Shown here in pieces: positions 44,695 to 54,599 of a stretch of 64,000 nucleotides of DNA (positions are counted from its first letter, which is position 1; every line of letters starts with the position of its first letter). Where the stretch lies: positions 124,001 to 188,000 of the forward strand of contig CANNCM010000004.1 of the NCBI GenBank assembly GCA_947503105.1, written 5' to 3'. The DNA is from an uncultured Flavobacteriaceae bacterium. Its GTDB lineage: Bacteria > Bacteroidota > Bacteroidia > Flavobacteriales > Flavobacteriaceae. A program made the position numbers and the translations under genes. A model generated the notes under the pieces. It made no database searches and was not told the origin of the DNA. It saw only the letters and a program-made list of their open reading frames with translations.

Positions 44695-45204
44695 TTATTG
44701 TTTTGAATTTAATTTATTAGCGCTAACAAATATAAAAATAATAAGGACTAAACTGCCTATTATTATCAGCGGGGAAAACCATGAACCGAGTTCTGTATCT
44801 TGTTTTTCATGGGGCGTCATCATTGTTTTTAAAATATAGGCCAATAATAGAAGATTTAAAAAATTGACAACCCTTAAAATTCTTGTACTAAAACGATAGT
44901 TTTTTAGGGCATTTTCTTCTGTTATTTTTACAGTATAGTTGTGTAAATGAGGATATTTATTTAAAATGTATAACCCGATAAATATACTGCTAAAAACTCC
45001 CATCAACATCCAAATAGACTGCTTGGAACCAAAAGCATCTGCTTCGCCACGACCATTAAAATGTGTTGGAATTTCATCTGGAAGACCGGGATAATAAACG
45101 AATACACTGATCCATATCAAGAAAAATACTAAAAATGAAGCACGATCAATCCAAAGGTCAGAGGTGGAGAGCGGTACAGTTAGTTTAGGTCTTTTTTCAA
45201 ACAT
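44695..45204 (-). CDS. DUF1648 membrane protein
   Basis: A 169-residue protein with four membrane helices and the DUF1648 motif PGLPDEIPTHFNGRGEADAFG between the first two. Relatives are SdpI-like immunity or signal proteins, but the link here is not shown. It is the first gene of a unit with DUF819. Confidence 0.8.
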   Translation of the reverse strand: MFEKRPKLTVPLSTSDLWIDRASFLVFFLIWISVFVYYPGLPDEIPTHFNGRGEADAFGSKQSIWMLMGVFSSIFIGLYILNKYPHLHNYTVKITEENALKNYRFSTRILRVVNFLNLLLLAYILKTMMTPHEKQDTELGSWFSPLIIIGSLVLIIFIFVSANKLNSKQ

Positions 45205-45282
45205 ATTTTAATCTAATTTATTTTTTGGCACGGAAGTTGATAAATGTAAAGTATATTATTTAATTTTTTTGTTAGTAATATA

Positions 45283-45331
45283 TTTTGGTTGGTTAGTGGT
45301 TAAAGCATCATTTTTTTAAATGATGCTTTTT
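45283..45331 (+). ncRNA. Small-RNA-like terminator element, copy 1
   Basis: Starts TTTTGGTTGGTTAGTGGTT, then a perfect 12-bp hairpin AAAGCATCATTT/AAATGATGCTTT with 4-nt loop and T-run. On the plus strand no gene lies upstream to be terminated, so a short transcript is a natural reading. The same lead sequence recurs at 45418. Confidence 0.4.
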
Positions 45332-45417
45332 CCATTTGTGAAAGTATTGTTAAACATAGTGTGAGAATTAACTTTAGGTCTTAATTTTGTTTTTAGAAGA
45401 TTGTATTTCAAATACAC

Positions 45418-45463
45418 TTTGGTTGGTTAGTAATAAAAGCACTGTTCTTTCAGTGCTTTTTTT
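45418..45463 (+). ncRNA. Small-RNA-like terminator element, copy 2
   Basis: Begins TTTGGTTGGTTAGTAAT, then a 10-bp hairpin AAAAGCACTG/CAGTGCTTTT and seven T. The lead GGTTGGTTAGT is shared with copy 1, while the stem sequences differ. The hairpin may also end the minus-strand hydrolase transcript, since its complement is followed by TTTTATT. The 257-nt gap holds both copies. Confidence 0.4.
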
Positions 45464-46388
45464 AGTTTATATTCTTTATAAATTCAATCATACTTTTTTC
45501 GACTTCCGGAGAAATCTCCAATGAAGTATCATTATAAGATTTCATATTCTCCAATTGTTCTCCTTCAATTTTTACCATGATATGATTCATCTTTTCAACA
45601 ATAAGTAATACGCCGTTTTGAGCTGCTTTGTATAGGAGATTTGCCTCATCAACACTAACTTGCAAATCTTTGTCGCCATTGATGATTAATGTAGGGATAT
45701 TGTGTTTTTTCATCTCTTCAGCAGGATTGTACTGCATCCAATTGGACATAAAACCTTGTACATCTAAATTGAAAATAGAGGATAAAGCCATTGGAAAATC
45801 TGTAGTTGTTTTACCCGCTTTTAGAAGTGTCAAAACGCGTTTGCTGTCTTCCAAAAACATCGGGGCTGTTTTTGAAATTTGTTCAATCAAAATTTCATCA
45901 ATTGGTTTTCCAGCGCCTGCCAACGAAATAAAACCAGAAACGCCTTCTTCTAAGGCCAACAAGCCTACCAAGCTTCCTTGACTGTGGCCGGCCACTACTA
46001 TAGTTTTATAGTTTGGTTTAAAATAAGAAATAACAGATTTGGCATCCGTCACAAAATCATCAAATGATATATCTTTATCAATTGTTTTATTTAGAATTTG
46101 CTTTACAATTCTTTTGTCGTATCGAAACGATGCGATACCATTATTACTCATTGATTCAGCTATTTTTTTTAGCATGTCATTTTTCATAAAGGATTGATTT
46201 CCATTGCGATCTGTGGGGCCAGAGCCCGCAATCAAAATCACTAATGGAGCAATATTTTGGTCTTTTGGTGTTAATAATGTTCCCTCAACATGGGGATTAA
46301 TAGTAATATTTTTTGTTGAGAAATTTTGCGCAACCAAGAGACTTGTTGCAACAAAATAGAAACTAAAAAATCTGAAGATTTGTGTCAT
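45462..46388 (-). CDS. Exported alpha/beta hydrolase
   Basis: A 308-residue protein with signal peptide (FYFVATSLLVAQ). It has the oxyanion region ILIAGSGPTDRNG, the nucleophile elbow GHSQGS (Ser), the acid in NGDKDLQV and the final His in EKMNHIMV, so the triad is complete. It is likely an esterase or acyl-peptide-type hydrolase in the periplasm. Seven nt follow the AlkB gene. Confidence 0.85.
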   Translation of the reverse strand: MTQIFRFFSFYFVATSLLVAQNFSTKNITINPHVEGTLLTPKDQNIAPLVILIAGSGPTDRNGNQSFMKNDMLKKIAESMSNNGIASFRYDKRIVKQILNKTIDKDISFDDFVTDAKSVISYFKPNYKTIVVAGHSQGSLVGLLALEEGVSGFISLAGAGKPIDEILIEQISKTAPMFLEDSKRVLTLLKAGKTTTDFPMALSSIFNLDVQGFMSNWMQYNPAEEMKKHNIPTLIINGDKDLQVSVDEANLLYKAAQNGVLLIVEKMNHIMVKIEGEQLENMKSYNDTSLEISPEVEKSMIEFIKNIN

Positions 46389-46395
46389 GATAATT

Positions 46396-46995
46396 TTATT
46401 TTATAGTTCTGAATGTCAAATTGATACGTTCTTCAACATGCTTTTTTGTTTTTGAAATTTGATGTAACCAGTAGTGTTGTGTACTGCCCTTCATTACAAG
46501 CAAACTACCATGTGTCAAATTGATTTTTAATTTGTGTGAGGAATCATTGCGGTGTTTCATATGAAACATACGCTCTGCACCTAAACTCAACGATGCAATT
46601 ACAGGGTTTTGGCCCAGCTCCTTTTCGTCATCTGCGTGCCAACCGTTGCTGTCTTGTCCATGGCGGTATAAATTCAATAAACAAGTGGTAAAAACATGAT
46701 CTAATCTGTGTTCAATTTTTTCTTTAAGTTCCAAAAGCATTGGCGAAAATGGAGAGGGGTGCATTGTAATATTAGAATAGCTATAGGGCAAATTGTTATT
46801 GGCATACAAAGCCGTAAGCCGAGGTTGATCATACACTTTTCCAAAGACCTTTATTTGATCCTGCTGCCATGCTGTTTCTTTGCGTAAAATATTGAAATAG
46901 CGCAACGCATCTTCTGGATTCAAGAAGTTTTTATCATACAAAATCTCACCATCTTTTAATATGGTACTTTTATTGTTTTGATCGCCAAAAAGCAT
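46396..46995 (-). CDS. AlkB-like 2-oxoglutarate/Fe(II) dioxygenase
   Basis: A 199-residue protein with the iron ligands in NGWHADDEKELG (HxD) and SKTKKHVEERINLTFR (second His and the 2-OG arginines). It also has HPSPFSPMLLELK and SLGAERMFHMKH. The family removes alkyl groups from DNA or RNA bases. It is divergent from the VanX-like gene with 40 nt between starts. Confidence 0.9.
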   Translation of the reverse strand: MLFGDQNNKSTILKDGEILYDKNFLNPEDALRYFNILRKETAWQQDQIKVFGKVYDQPRLTALYANNNLPYSYSNITMHPSPFSPMLLELKEKIEHRLDHVFTTCLLNLYRHGQDSNGWHADDEKELGQNPVIASLSLGAERMFHMKHRNDSSHKLKINLTHGSLLVMKGSTQHYWLHQISKTKKHVEERINLTFRTIK

Positions 46996-47035
46996 CTGTT
47001 GATTTTTTTTCTAAATTAGCATAAGTTCTCAATTC

Positions 47036-47713
47036 ATGCAACAAAAAAAAGTATTCTCAATTTTAGCTCTTCTCTTTTCGATTGTTTTTTTTGCTCAATC
47101 ACCACTGCCTGAGGGTTTTAGTAATGCAAAAACTATTATTCAAGACATAGAAATTGATTTACGCTACGCAACAAAAAATAATTTTATTGGTCAAAAAATT
47201 GATGGCTACAAGGCTCAAAAAGCAATCTTGAGTACAAAAGCGACCCGAGCGTTGCTTGCGGCTCAACAAGAATTTGGACAAATGGGTTTGGGCCTCAAAT
47301 TATTTGACGGCTATCGTCCTCAGCGCGCTGTTGATCATTTTGTGCGTTGGGCCAAAAATCCTATTGATACACTCAAAAAAGCACAATTTTACCCCAATAT
47401 TCCAAAATCTCAACTCTTCAAAGCTCAATATATAGCAACGCGTTCTGGCCACAGCAGAGGGAGTTCTGTAGATATTACCCTTATAGACTTTAGCAGTTGT
47501 GAGGAACTTGATATGGGAAGTCCGTATGATTTTTTTGGAAAAATTTCGAATTTAGATTACCAAAATTTAAGTTCAAAGCAACATGCCAACCGACAGTTGT
47601 TACAGCGTATTATGATTAAACACGGTTTTCGACCATATGCACAAGAATGGTGGCATTTTACACTCAACAATGAGCCTTTTCCAAGCACCTATTTCAATTT
47701 TATTATTGAATAA
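47036..47713 (+). CDS. D-Ala-D-Ala dipeptidase (VanX-like, M15)
   Basis: A 225-residue protein with a signal peptide (ALLFSIVFFAQ). Zinc site SGHSRGSSVDITLID (His, Asp) and the EWWH box provide the ligands and catalytic Glu; FDGYRPQRAV is another VanX hallmark. With an export signal it should act on peptidoglycan peptides or as nutrient hydrolase, not as vancomycin resistance, for which vanHA are absent here. Confidence 0.88.
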   Translation: MQQKKVFSILALLFSIVFFAQSPLPEGFSNAKTIIQDIEIDLRYATKNNFIGQKIDGYKAQKAILSTKATRALLAAQQEFGQMGLGLKLFDGYRPQRAVDHFVRWAKNPIDTLKKAQFYPNIPKSQLFKAQYIATRSGHSRGSSVDITLIDFSSCEELDMGSPYDFFGKISNLDYQNLSSKQHANRQLLQRIMIKHGFRPYAQEWWHFTLNNEPFPSTYFNFIIE

Positions 47714-47752
47714 AAAAAGGTGATTTTTTTTAAAAAAAAACCACCTTTTTTT
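47712..47752 (+). terminator. Intrinsic terminator of the VanX-like gene
   Basis: AAAAAAAGGTG pairs with CACCTTTTTTT, with a further T8/A8 stem inside after one A-C mismatch. It overlaps the gene's stop codon and may also stop htpG from the other side. Confidence 0.8.
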
Positions 47753-47769
47753 TGTGCTTTCACTAGCGT

Positions 47770-49680
47770 TTATTTAATCATATCGTAACTTCGTTTGATG
47801 AAGTTTGTAAGTGCTTCTCCTTTAAGAAGACCTTGTGAAAGCTGTGCTAAATCTAAACTTTGACTGATTAAGCGTTCGCGTTTTTTTGCAGTTTTTGTGT
47901 TTAGAATTTCATGCACTAGATCAGCATTTGTATTTACAACGAGGTTATACATTTCCGGCATATTACCCATACCAAACATTCCACCGCCGCCTGTCTGTTG
48001 CATTTCTTTCATTCGGCGCATAAACTCTGGTTGTGTAATCATAAATGGCGCAGCATTGCTGTCCATGGCTTCCAGTTGAACGCTAAATTTTTCAGACGAA
48101 ATTACTGCTTTGAGTTGCTCATCTAGTGTTGCTTTTTCTTCTTCTGTTAGCTTAGAAATTGTAGTATCCTCTTTTTGTATCAGTTTATCAATATGATCGG
48201 CATCTACTCGAACAAAAGAAATCTTTTCTTTGCTGCTTTCCAATTTTTGAATCAAATGTGATACAATTGGAGAATCTAACAAAAGAACTTCATAATCTTT
48301 GGCTTTTGCTGCTTCGATATAGCTGTGCTGCTCTTCTGCATTTGAAGCATACAAAATGACTAACTTATCGTCCTTATCCGTTTGTTTTGCTTTGATTTTG
48401 TTATACAGTTCGTCGTATGTGAAGTAGGTGCCATCTACGGTTGGATACAAAGCAAAAGCTTCAGCTTTATCAAAGAATTTTTCTTCGGAAAGCATTCCAT
48501 ATTCAATTACAATTTTGATATCATTCCACTTGGCTTCAAAGTCTTCTCTATTGTTATTAAATAATGACTTTAATTTATCGGCGACTTTTTTGGTGATATA
48601 TGACGAAATCTTTTTTACAGCGCCATCGGCTTGTAAGTAAGATCGAGATACATTCAAAGGAATGTCTGGCGAATCAATCACACCGCGAAGCATCGTCAAA
48701 AACTCAGGAACAATGCCTTCTACATTATCGGTTACAAAAACTTGATTTTGATACAATTGAATTTTATCCTTTTGGATATTCATGTCGTTGGTCATCTTAG
48801 GGAAATATAAAATTCCTGTCAGATTGAACGGGTAATCGACATTCAAATGAATATTAAATAGTGGTTCTTCAAATTGCATCGGGTACAATTCACGATAAAA
48901 TCCTTTATAGTCTTCTTCTTTCAAGTCCGCTGGTGTTTTGGTCCATGCTGGATTTGGATTATTGATGATATTGTCAATGGTGATTTTTCGCTGCGGTTCT
49001 GTGGTTTCTTTACCGTCTTTGTCTGTTGTTGTCTTTGGTTTGTGTTCTGGATCGTTAATTTCTTTTGTGCCAAACTTTATCGGAATTGGCATAAATTTAT
49101 TGTACTTGTTTAACAACTCAGTAATGCGGCTATCTTCCAAAAATTCTGTAGAATCCTCTGCGATATGCAAAATAATTTCTGTTCCTCGTTCTGTTTTGTC
49201 AGCAGCGTCTAGGCTATACTCAGGACTTCCGTCACAAACCCAATGTGCTGCAGGTTCGTTTTTGTAAGATTTTGTAATGATTTCCACTTTTTCGGCCACC
49301 ATAAAAGCTGAATAAAATCCTAGGCCAAAGTGTCCAATAATTCCTGCATCTTCAACTTTATCTTTGTATTTATCCAAAAATTCTTCGGCACCAGAAAAAG
49401 CAACTTCATTGATATATTTTTGAACTTCATCTGCGGTCATTCCAATACCTTGGTCGATGAGGTGCAATTTTTTGCCTTCTTTGTCAATTTTGATTTCAAT
49501 TTTTGGATCACCATAATCTACTTTGGCTTCGCCAATATTGGTTAAATGTTTCAATTTTAGGGTGGCATCCGTAGCATTACTGATCAATTCACGCAAAAAG
49601 ATTTCGTGATCACTGTACAGAAACTTCTTAATTAGAGGGAAAATATTTTCAACGGATACATTAATCGTTCCTTTACTCAT
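47770..49680 (-). CDS. htpG: Molecular chaperone HtpG (Hsp90)
   Basis: A 636-residue protein with the GHKL ATPase: ELISNATDA, DQGIGMT, GHFGLGFYSAFMVA. Middle domain with the catalytic Arg near DSPDIPLNVSRSYLQ, then the C-terminal dimer domain. It uses ATP to refold and mature clients. Confidence 0.97.
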   Translation of the reverse strand: MSKGTINVSVENIFPLIKKFLYSDHEIFLRELISNATDATLKLKHLTNIGEAKVDYGDPKIEIKIDKEGKKLHLIDQGIGMTADEVQKYINEVAFSGAEEFLDKYKDKVEDAGIIGHFGLGFYSAFMVAEKVEIITKSYKNEPAAHWVCDGSPEYSLDAADKTERGTEIILHIAEDSTEFLEDSRITELLNKYNKFMPIPIKFGTKEINDPEHKPKTTTDKDGKETTEPQRKITIDNIINNPNPAWTKTPADLKEEDYKGFYRELYPMQFEEPLFNIHLNVDYPFNLTGILYFPKMTNDMNIQKDKIQLYQNQVFVTDNVEGIVPEFLTMLRGVIDSPDIPLNVSRSYLQADGAVKKISSYITKKVADKLKSLFNNNREDFEAKWNDIKIVIEYGMLSEEKFFDKAEAFALYPTVDGTYFTYDELYNKIKAKQTDKDDKLVILYASNAEEQHSYIEAAKAKDYEVLLLDSPIVSHLIQKLESSKEKISFVRVDADHIDKLIQKEDTTISKLTEEEKATLDEQLKAVISSEKFSVQLEAMDSNAAPFMITQPEFMRRMKEMQQTGGGGMFGMGNMPEMYNLVVNTNADLVHEILNTKTAKKRERLISQSLDLAQLSQGLLKGEALTNFIKRSYDMIK

Positions 49681-49747
49681 AATTTTATTTATTTTTTAAT
49701 GATTATAATATTGATTACTTTGTTAAACTTATGTCAAAAAGAATACC

Positions 49748-49783
49748 ATTTTATAAAATGTGACAAACTGACATTTTATAAAG
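49748..49783 (+). promoter_or_regulatory. Two copies of ATTTTATAAA in the htpG-fabH gap
   Basis: ATTTTATAAAAT, itself a palindrome, at 49748-49759 and ATTTTATAAAG at 49773-49783, 25 bp apart, thus on nearly the same face of the helix. The second copy ends 2 nt before the -7 box of the FabH-like gene, so a bound protein would block or tune that promoter. Inference. Confidence 0.4.
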
Positions 49784-49785
49784 TT

Positions 49786-49793
49786 TATATTTG
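49786..49793 (+). promoter_or_regulatory. -7 box TATATTTG of the FabH-like gene
   Basis: Perfect TAnnTTTG, 26 nt before the ATG; no TTG at the right distance, so it may need an activator. Confidence 0.5.
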
Positions 49794-49819
49794 TAAACAA
49801 ATCACATCAAAAAAAGGAT

Positions 49820-50830
49820 ATGTACAATTCAAAAATAATAGGCATGGGACATTATGTTCCAGAAAATATCGTAACAAATGACGATTTGTCGCAACTCATG
49901 GATACTAACGACCAGTGGATTCAGGAACGCACAGGGATCAAACAGCGCCGTTGGGCTGTCAAAGGCGATGGTGATACAACGTTTAGCATGGGGTTGAAAG
50001 CGGCCAAAAACGCCATTAAAAATGCAGGAATAGATAAGCAAGATATTGATTTTATAGTCTTTGCAACTTTGAGTCCAGACTATTATTTTCCTGGGCCTGG
50101 GGTGCAAGTTCAAGAAGCATTGGGTATCGATACTGTTGGTGCTTTGGATGTTAGAAATCAGTGTTCTGGTTTTGTTTATGGAATTTCTGTTGCTGATCAA
50201 TTTATAAAAACAGGGATGTATAAACATATTTTGGTTATTGGTAGCGAATTACAATCTCGAGGTATTGATGTTTCAACCAGAGGTCGAAGTATATCTGTCA
50301 TTTTTGGTGATGGCGCTGGTGCTGCAGTTTTGAGCAGAGAAGAGGACCAAACCAAAGGGATTTTGTCATCACATTTACATTCTGAAGGAGAGCATGCTTT
50401 GGAGCTTGCTGCAGAGGCACCAGGAATGGGAAAACGTTGGGTGACCGAAATTATTGAAGATAATGACCCAGATGATATGAGCTACAGACCCTACATGAAC
50501 GGACAGTTTGTATTTAAAAATGCCATTCGAAGATTTAGTGAGGTGATACATGAAGGGTTGAGCGCCAATAATCTTGGTGTTTCAGACATTGATATGTTGA
50601 TTCCTCATCAGGCCAATTTACGAATTGCACAATACATACAAAAAAAGTTTCAACTAACTGATGATCAAGTGTTTAATAATATTCAAAATTATGGAAATAC
50701 CACTGCAGCTTCAATTCCAATAGCGCTTAGTGAAGCTTGTGAACAAGGTAAAATAAAATCTGGTGATACTGTTGTTCTTGCAGCATTTGGAAGTGGTTTT
50801 ACATGGGGTAGTGTGATTATCAAATGGTAG
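49820..50830 (+). CDS. Beta-ketoacyl-ACP synthase III-like protein (FabH family)
   Basis: A 336-residue thiolase-fold enzyme with catalytic Cys115 (RNQCSGF), His in PHQANLR and Asn in NYGNTTA. It fits FabH, which condenses acyl-CoA with malonyl-ACP to start fatty acid synthesis. The insertion EAPGMGKRWVTEIIEDNDPDD marks a subgroup found next to other functions, so the exact substrate is open. It overlaps the CoA-binding protein gene by 7 nt. Confidence 0.88.
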   Translation: MYNSKIIGMGHYVPENIVTNDDLSQLMDTNDQWIQERTGIKQRRWAVKGDGDTTFSMGLKAAKNAIKNAGIDKQDIDFIVFATLSPDYYFPGPGVQVQEALGIDTVGALDVRNQCSGFVYGISVADQFIKTGMYKHILVIGSELQSRGIDVSTRGRSISVIFGDGAGAAVLSREEDQTKGILSSHLHSEGEHALELAAEAPGMGKRWVTEIIEDNDPDDMSYRPYMNGQFVFKNAIRRFSEVIHEGLSANNLGVSDIDMLIPHQANLRIAQYIQKKFQLTDDQVFNNIQNYGNTTAASIPIALSEACEQGKIKSGDTVVLAAFGSGFTWGSVIIKW

Positions 50831-51198
50831 ACATTAATAAAACGCTTGTTTTAGGTGCTTCTCTCAATTCAGAGCGCTATTCTCACAAAGCAATCTTGAT
50901 GTTGAGAAAAGCCAATATCCCTGTAGTGGCTTTTGGTCTGCAAAAAGGTGTTGTAAGTGATATTGAAATAGAGACGTGTTTGAAATCATACAAAACGATT
51001 CATACAGTAACACTTTATTTGAATCCAAAGCGTCAAGAGGCCTATATGGAGTATATTTTAGGGCTCAATCCCAAACGTGTAATTTTCAATCCTGGAACAG
51101 AAAATCCTGATTTTTATAAGCTTTTAGAAAGGTATAACATACAGTATGAAATTGCTTGTACTTTAGTGTTGCTTTCTACGAATCAATATCAATCCTAA
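50824..51198 (+). CDS. CoA-binding domain protein (YccU-like)
   Basis: A 124-residue Rossmann-fold protein ([20 protein letters not shown], then [10 protein letters not shown] and [12 protein letters not shown]). Such small proteins bind CoA. Translational overlap with the FabH-like gene suggests a shared acyl-CoA context. The 3' end overlaps the symporter gene by 36 nt tail to tail. Confidence 0.83.
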   Translation: MVDINKTLVLGASLNSERYSHKAILMLRKANIPVVAFGLQKGVVSDIEIETCLKSYKTIHTVTLYLNPKRQEAYMEYILGLNPKRVIFNPGTENPDFYKLLERYNIQYEIACTLVLLSTNQYQS

Positions 51199-52626
51199 GA
51201 ACGTTAGAAGTCCGTTGATTGGAAGTAGCTCATAGCCAATAACATAACCGCCTAGTTGTTCTGCTGGAATTTGACCAAGTGCGTAGGCAATGGAAACCGA
51301 TACTAAAGCAACGATCCAGACATAGTGATCATTAACCTTGTAATTTGTAAAAATCCCAAACCCAAAAAGTCCTAACAACGGGCCATAAGTATATCCAGCT
51401 ACCGTCAAAAGACTGTCTATGACGTTGGAGTCTAAAATATGCTTGAAAGCAATAATGACTAAAATCAAAAGCACGCTCATACCGATATGCGTTTGTTTTC
51501 GAATGCGTTTTTTGTCGGTGTCAGAATATTTTTTGAGGTCCAAAATATCGACACAAAAAGAAGTCGTGAGCGAAGTCAGTGCACTATCAGCACTGCTGTA
51601 TGCTGCAGCAATAAGTCCTAAAATAAATACAGATGCTAAGGTTAATCCTAAGCCTGAATTCAATGCAATTTCCGGGAATAATAAATCGGTTTTTGGTTGC
51701 CCATCCATCAACGGAAGTGCTATTTCAAAACGTTCTGCATAGATGAATAACAGCGCTCCTAATAATAAAAATAAGAACGTAACAAGCGTGAGTACGATAC
51801 AAAACCACAACATATTTTTTTGAGCCTCTTTGAGGGATTTACAGGTCAAGTTTTTTTGCATCATGTCTTGGTCCAATCCAGTCATACAAATAGTGATAAA
51901 CATTCCGCCAAAAAATGATTTCAAGAAATGGTCTCTTGCTAAAATAGAGTCTGTTTTAAAGATAGAACTGTACTGATCGAGTTCGTCGGAAACTAAAAAT
52001 TCTGAAAAACTCCACCCGAGTTGATCGGTAATAAAATAAATTGAAAGTACCACAGCACAAACCATAAAAAGGGTTTGAAGGGTGTCGGTCCATACAATAG
52101 TTTTGATGCCGCCTTTATTGGTGTAAATCCAAATCAATACTATGGATAGAATAACAGTAATTTCAAAAGGAATTTGCCATTGTTCAAAAACAAATTGTTG
52201 CAATACAATAGCCATAAGGTACATCCTAAAAGCCGCTCCTAAAACTCTTGAAACAAAGAAGAAAAATGCGCCTGTTTTATGACTTACACGCCCGAAGCGT
52301 TGTTGGAGGTATTCGTAAATAGAAGTGAGATTTAATTTATAATAAATAGGCAATAATACAAACGCGACTACAACATAACCAGCAATATACCCCAAGCATA
52401 CTTGAAAATAACTAAACTCCGAATTTTGTACCCAGCCTGGAACAGAGATAAAAGTGACTCCAGAAAGCGAAGCACCAATCATACCAAAGGCAACTAAATA
52501 CCATGGCGATTGTTTTCCGGCTTTAAAAAAATCGTTGTTAGTGTCATTTTTTCCTGTTATTCTCGCGATTATGACAAGAAAAATAAAATAAACAAAAGTG
52601 ATGAGTAGAATGTGTTGTCCTTTCAA
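51163..52626 (-). CDS. Sodium:solute symporter (SSS family)
   Basis: A 487-residue protein with about thirteen membrane helices and the SSS segments [26 protein letters not shown]-like [15 protein letters not shown] and [19 protein letters not shown]. The start is TTG at 52626, as no Met lies before the first helix. It takes up a solute with Na+; substrate unknown. Confidence 0.87.
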   Translation of the reverse strand: MKGQHILLITFVYFIFLVIIARITGKNDTNNDFFKAGKQSPWYLVAFGMIGASLSGVTFISVPGWVQNSEFSYFQVCLGYIAGYVVVAFVLLPIYYKLNLTSIYEYLQQRFGRVSHKTGAFFFFVSRVLGAAFRMYLMAIVLQQFVFEQWQIPFEITVILSIVLIWIYTNKGGIKTIVWTDTLQTLFMVCAVVLSIYFITDQLGWSFSEFLVSDELDQYSSIFKTDSILARDHFLKSFFGGMFITICMTGLDQDMMQKNLTCKSLKEAQKNMLWFCIVLTLVTFLFLLLGALLFIYAERFEIALPLMDGQPKTDLLFPEIALNSGLGLTLASVFILGLIAAAYSSADSALTSLTTSFCVDILDLKKYSDTDKKRIRKQTHIGMSVLLILVIIAFKHILDSNVIDSLLTVAGYTYGPLLGLFGFGIFTNYKVNDHYVWIVALVSVSIAYALGQIPAEQLGGYVIGYELLPINGLLTFLGLILIRRKQH

Positions 52627-52787
52627 CTTAATAAATTTATATTTGTGATGCTCAAATGTACCACGAGTCTGTGTTCAAATGTAAAATATTCTGAAATAAT
52701 CTATAGTTAAATGTATAGATTTTTCAATTGTTTTTTCTAAACCTCTACGAATGAAGTGTTTACAGTCTTTTACAAAATATAAATAAA

Positions 52788-53405
52788 ATGGAGTTTTCAT
52801 CGAAGTTGTTGCAAAATGCCGTGAATGAAGTAGCGCAATTACCAGGAATTGGCCGTCGTACAGCGCTTCGTTTGGTGCTGCATCTTTTGCGTCAGCCAGA
52901 AGACCAAACCCATCAGCTTTCCAAAGCGCTTTTGGCGATGAGGTCGTCAATAAATTTCTGTCAACAATGCCACAATATTTCAGATCAACTCGTGTGTGAG
53001 ATTTGTTCAAATCCCAATAGAAATCACAGCACAGTTTGCGTTGTAGAAGATATTCGAGATGTCTTGGCTATTGAGAGCACTGCAAGTTTTCGCGGCGTGT
53101 ATCATGTTTTAGGTGGAAAAATTTCACCCATGGACGGTATTGGCCCTTCAGATTTAAATATACAAAGTTTGGTAAATAAAGTTAATCAAGGTAAAATAAA
53201 AGAGCTCATTTTTGCGTTAAGCTCAACAATGGAAGGCGACACAACCAACTTTTACATTTACAAACAAATTCAAGATGCAGAGATTACACTTTCCACAATA
53301 GCACGAGGGATTTCTGTTGGCGATGAGTTGGAATATGCCGACGAAGTGACTTTGGGACGAAGCATAACCAATAGAGTTCCATTTGAATCATCTCTAAAAT
53401 CTTAA
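52788..53405 (+). CDS. recR: Recombination mediator RecR
   Basis: A 205-residue protein with the HhH region [17 protein letters not shown], zinc finger [17 protein letters not shown], Toprim motif [14 protein letters not shown] and the Walker-like [16 protein letters not shown] at the end. With RecF/RecO it loads RecA on gapped DNA. It is divergent from the symporter gene and 4 nt upstream of the glycosyltransferase gene. Confidence 0.95.
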   Translation: MEFSSKLLQNAVNEVAQLPGIGRRTALRLVLHLLRQPEDQTHQLSKALLAMRSSINFCQQCHNISDQLVCEICSNPNRNHSTVCVVEDIRDVLAIESTASFRGVYHVLGGKISPMDGIGPSDLNIQSLVNKVNQGKIKELIFALSSTMEGDTTNFYIYKQIQDAEITLSTIARGISVGDELEYADEVTLGRSITNRVPFESSLKS

Positions 53406-53409
53406 TGCA

Positions 53410-54528
53410 TTGAAATTATCGGTCGTTATTCTCAATTATAATGTACGCTACTTTTTGGAGCTTTGTGTGCAAAGTGTACAAGCGGCATTGAAAGATATTC
53501 CCTCCGAAATTATTATTATTGATAATAACTCTCTGGATGATAGTTGTGCTATGGTTAAAGCAAAATTCCCGGAGCTTAGACTCATAGAAAATAAAGAGAA
53601 TGTTGGTTTTTCAAAAGCCAATAATCAAGCGGTACGCGTGGCACAAGGGGAGTATGTTTGTATTCTTAATCCTGATATAGTTGTTACAGAAAATACATTT
53701 CAAGAATTGCTTCAATTTTCTCAAAAAAAACCGAAAAAATTAGGCATTATTAGTTGTCGCCTCATTGATGGTTCTGGACAGTTTTTGCCAGAAAGCAAAC
53801 GAAATTTTCCGACAGTTGCTGTAGCATTTCAAAAATTAATTGGACTAAGTCGGCACTATTATGCCAATCAAATTGAGGAATTTGCCGAAACGGAAGTTGA
53901 AGTATTAGCAGGTGCTTTAATGTTTTTAAAGCGCTCGCTTTATACTACTCTAAATGGTTTTGATGAAGATTTTTTTATGTATGGTGAGGATATAGATTTG
54001 TCATACAGGGCGTGCCAATTAGGCTATAAAAATTATTATTTAGGAACAACAACAGTGCTTCATTTTAAGGGAGAAAGTACCATGAAAAATACGGCGCAAT
54101 CAAAACGCTTTTATGAAGCAATGCAATTGTTTTACAAAAAGCATCTTAAAGCAAATATTTTCATTGAAGTATTAGTAAACATCACCTCAGCATTGGCGCC
54201 ATATATTCCAAATAAAAGACATCCTGCAAAAAGGCATGATAAAAAATTTGTTTTCTTAAAATCACCCTCAAAGTGGCTGGAAAACAAAAACCTAGCCGCT
54301 GTTGATTCTATAAAAGAATTACCAGAAAACACCTATTTTGATGTTGTTTTAGATTTGAATTATTTTGATTTCCAATCGGTGATAGAATACGTCAACACCA
54401 CAAAAAATAAATTTATATCTCACAAATTTCGACCAAAAAACTGCAGCTATTTTGTTGGTAGTGATTCTTCTATGCAGCGTGGAGAGGTTGTTCATTTTGA
54501 TAAATTTGAAAGTAGAAGCTACTTTTAA
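53410..54528 (+). CDS. Glycosyltransferase family 2
   Basis: A 372-residue protein starting at TTG 53410, since the only nearby ATG is out of frame. The GT-A fold is clear: SVVILNYNVRYFLELCV, IIDNNSLDDSC, NVGFSKANNQAV, LNPDIVV and GFDEDFFMYGEDIDLSYR. The last about 90 residues form an added soluble region I do not recognise. It transfers a sugar, perhaps rhamnosyl-type, to a surface glycan. Confidence 0.86.
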   Translation: MKLSVVILNYNVRYFLELCVQSVQAALKDIPSEIIIIDNNSLDDSCAMVKAKFPELRLIENKENVGFSKANNQAVRVAQGEYVCILNPDIVVTENTFQELLQFSQKKPKKLGIISCRLIDGSGQFLPESKRNFPTVAVAFQKLIGLSRHYYANQIEEFAETEVEVLAGALMFLKRSLYTTLNGFDEDFFMYGEDIDLSYRACQLGYKNYYLGTTTVLHFKGESTMKNTAQSKRFYEAMQLFYKKHLKANIFIEVLVNITSALAPYIPNKRHPAKRHDKKFVFLKSPSKWLENKNLAAVDSIKELPENTYFDVVLDLNYFDFQSVIEYVNTTKNKFISHKFRPKNCSYFVGSDSSMQRGEVVHFDKFESRSYF

Positions 54529-54536
54529 AAACAATT

Positions 54537-54565
54537 GATAAAGTCGTCAATTTTCTGTAGTTTTG
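54537..54565 (+). promoter_or_regulatory. Promoter (TTG - 18 nt - TAGTTTTG) of the E2 operon
   Basis: TTG at 54537-54539 and a perfect -7 box at 54558-54565. It serves the E2 gene and perhaps the next three. Confidence 0.65.
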
Positions 54566-54599
54566 CTGCACGAAATAACACCCCAATAAAACATTAAAT

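Noticed and set aside
47036-47713. VanX-like gene as vancomycin resistance
   Set aside because: No vanH, vanA or regulator is near; an exported M15 dipeptidase is a common housekeeping enzyme.
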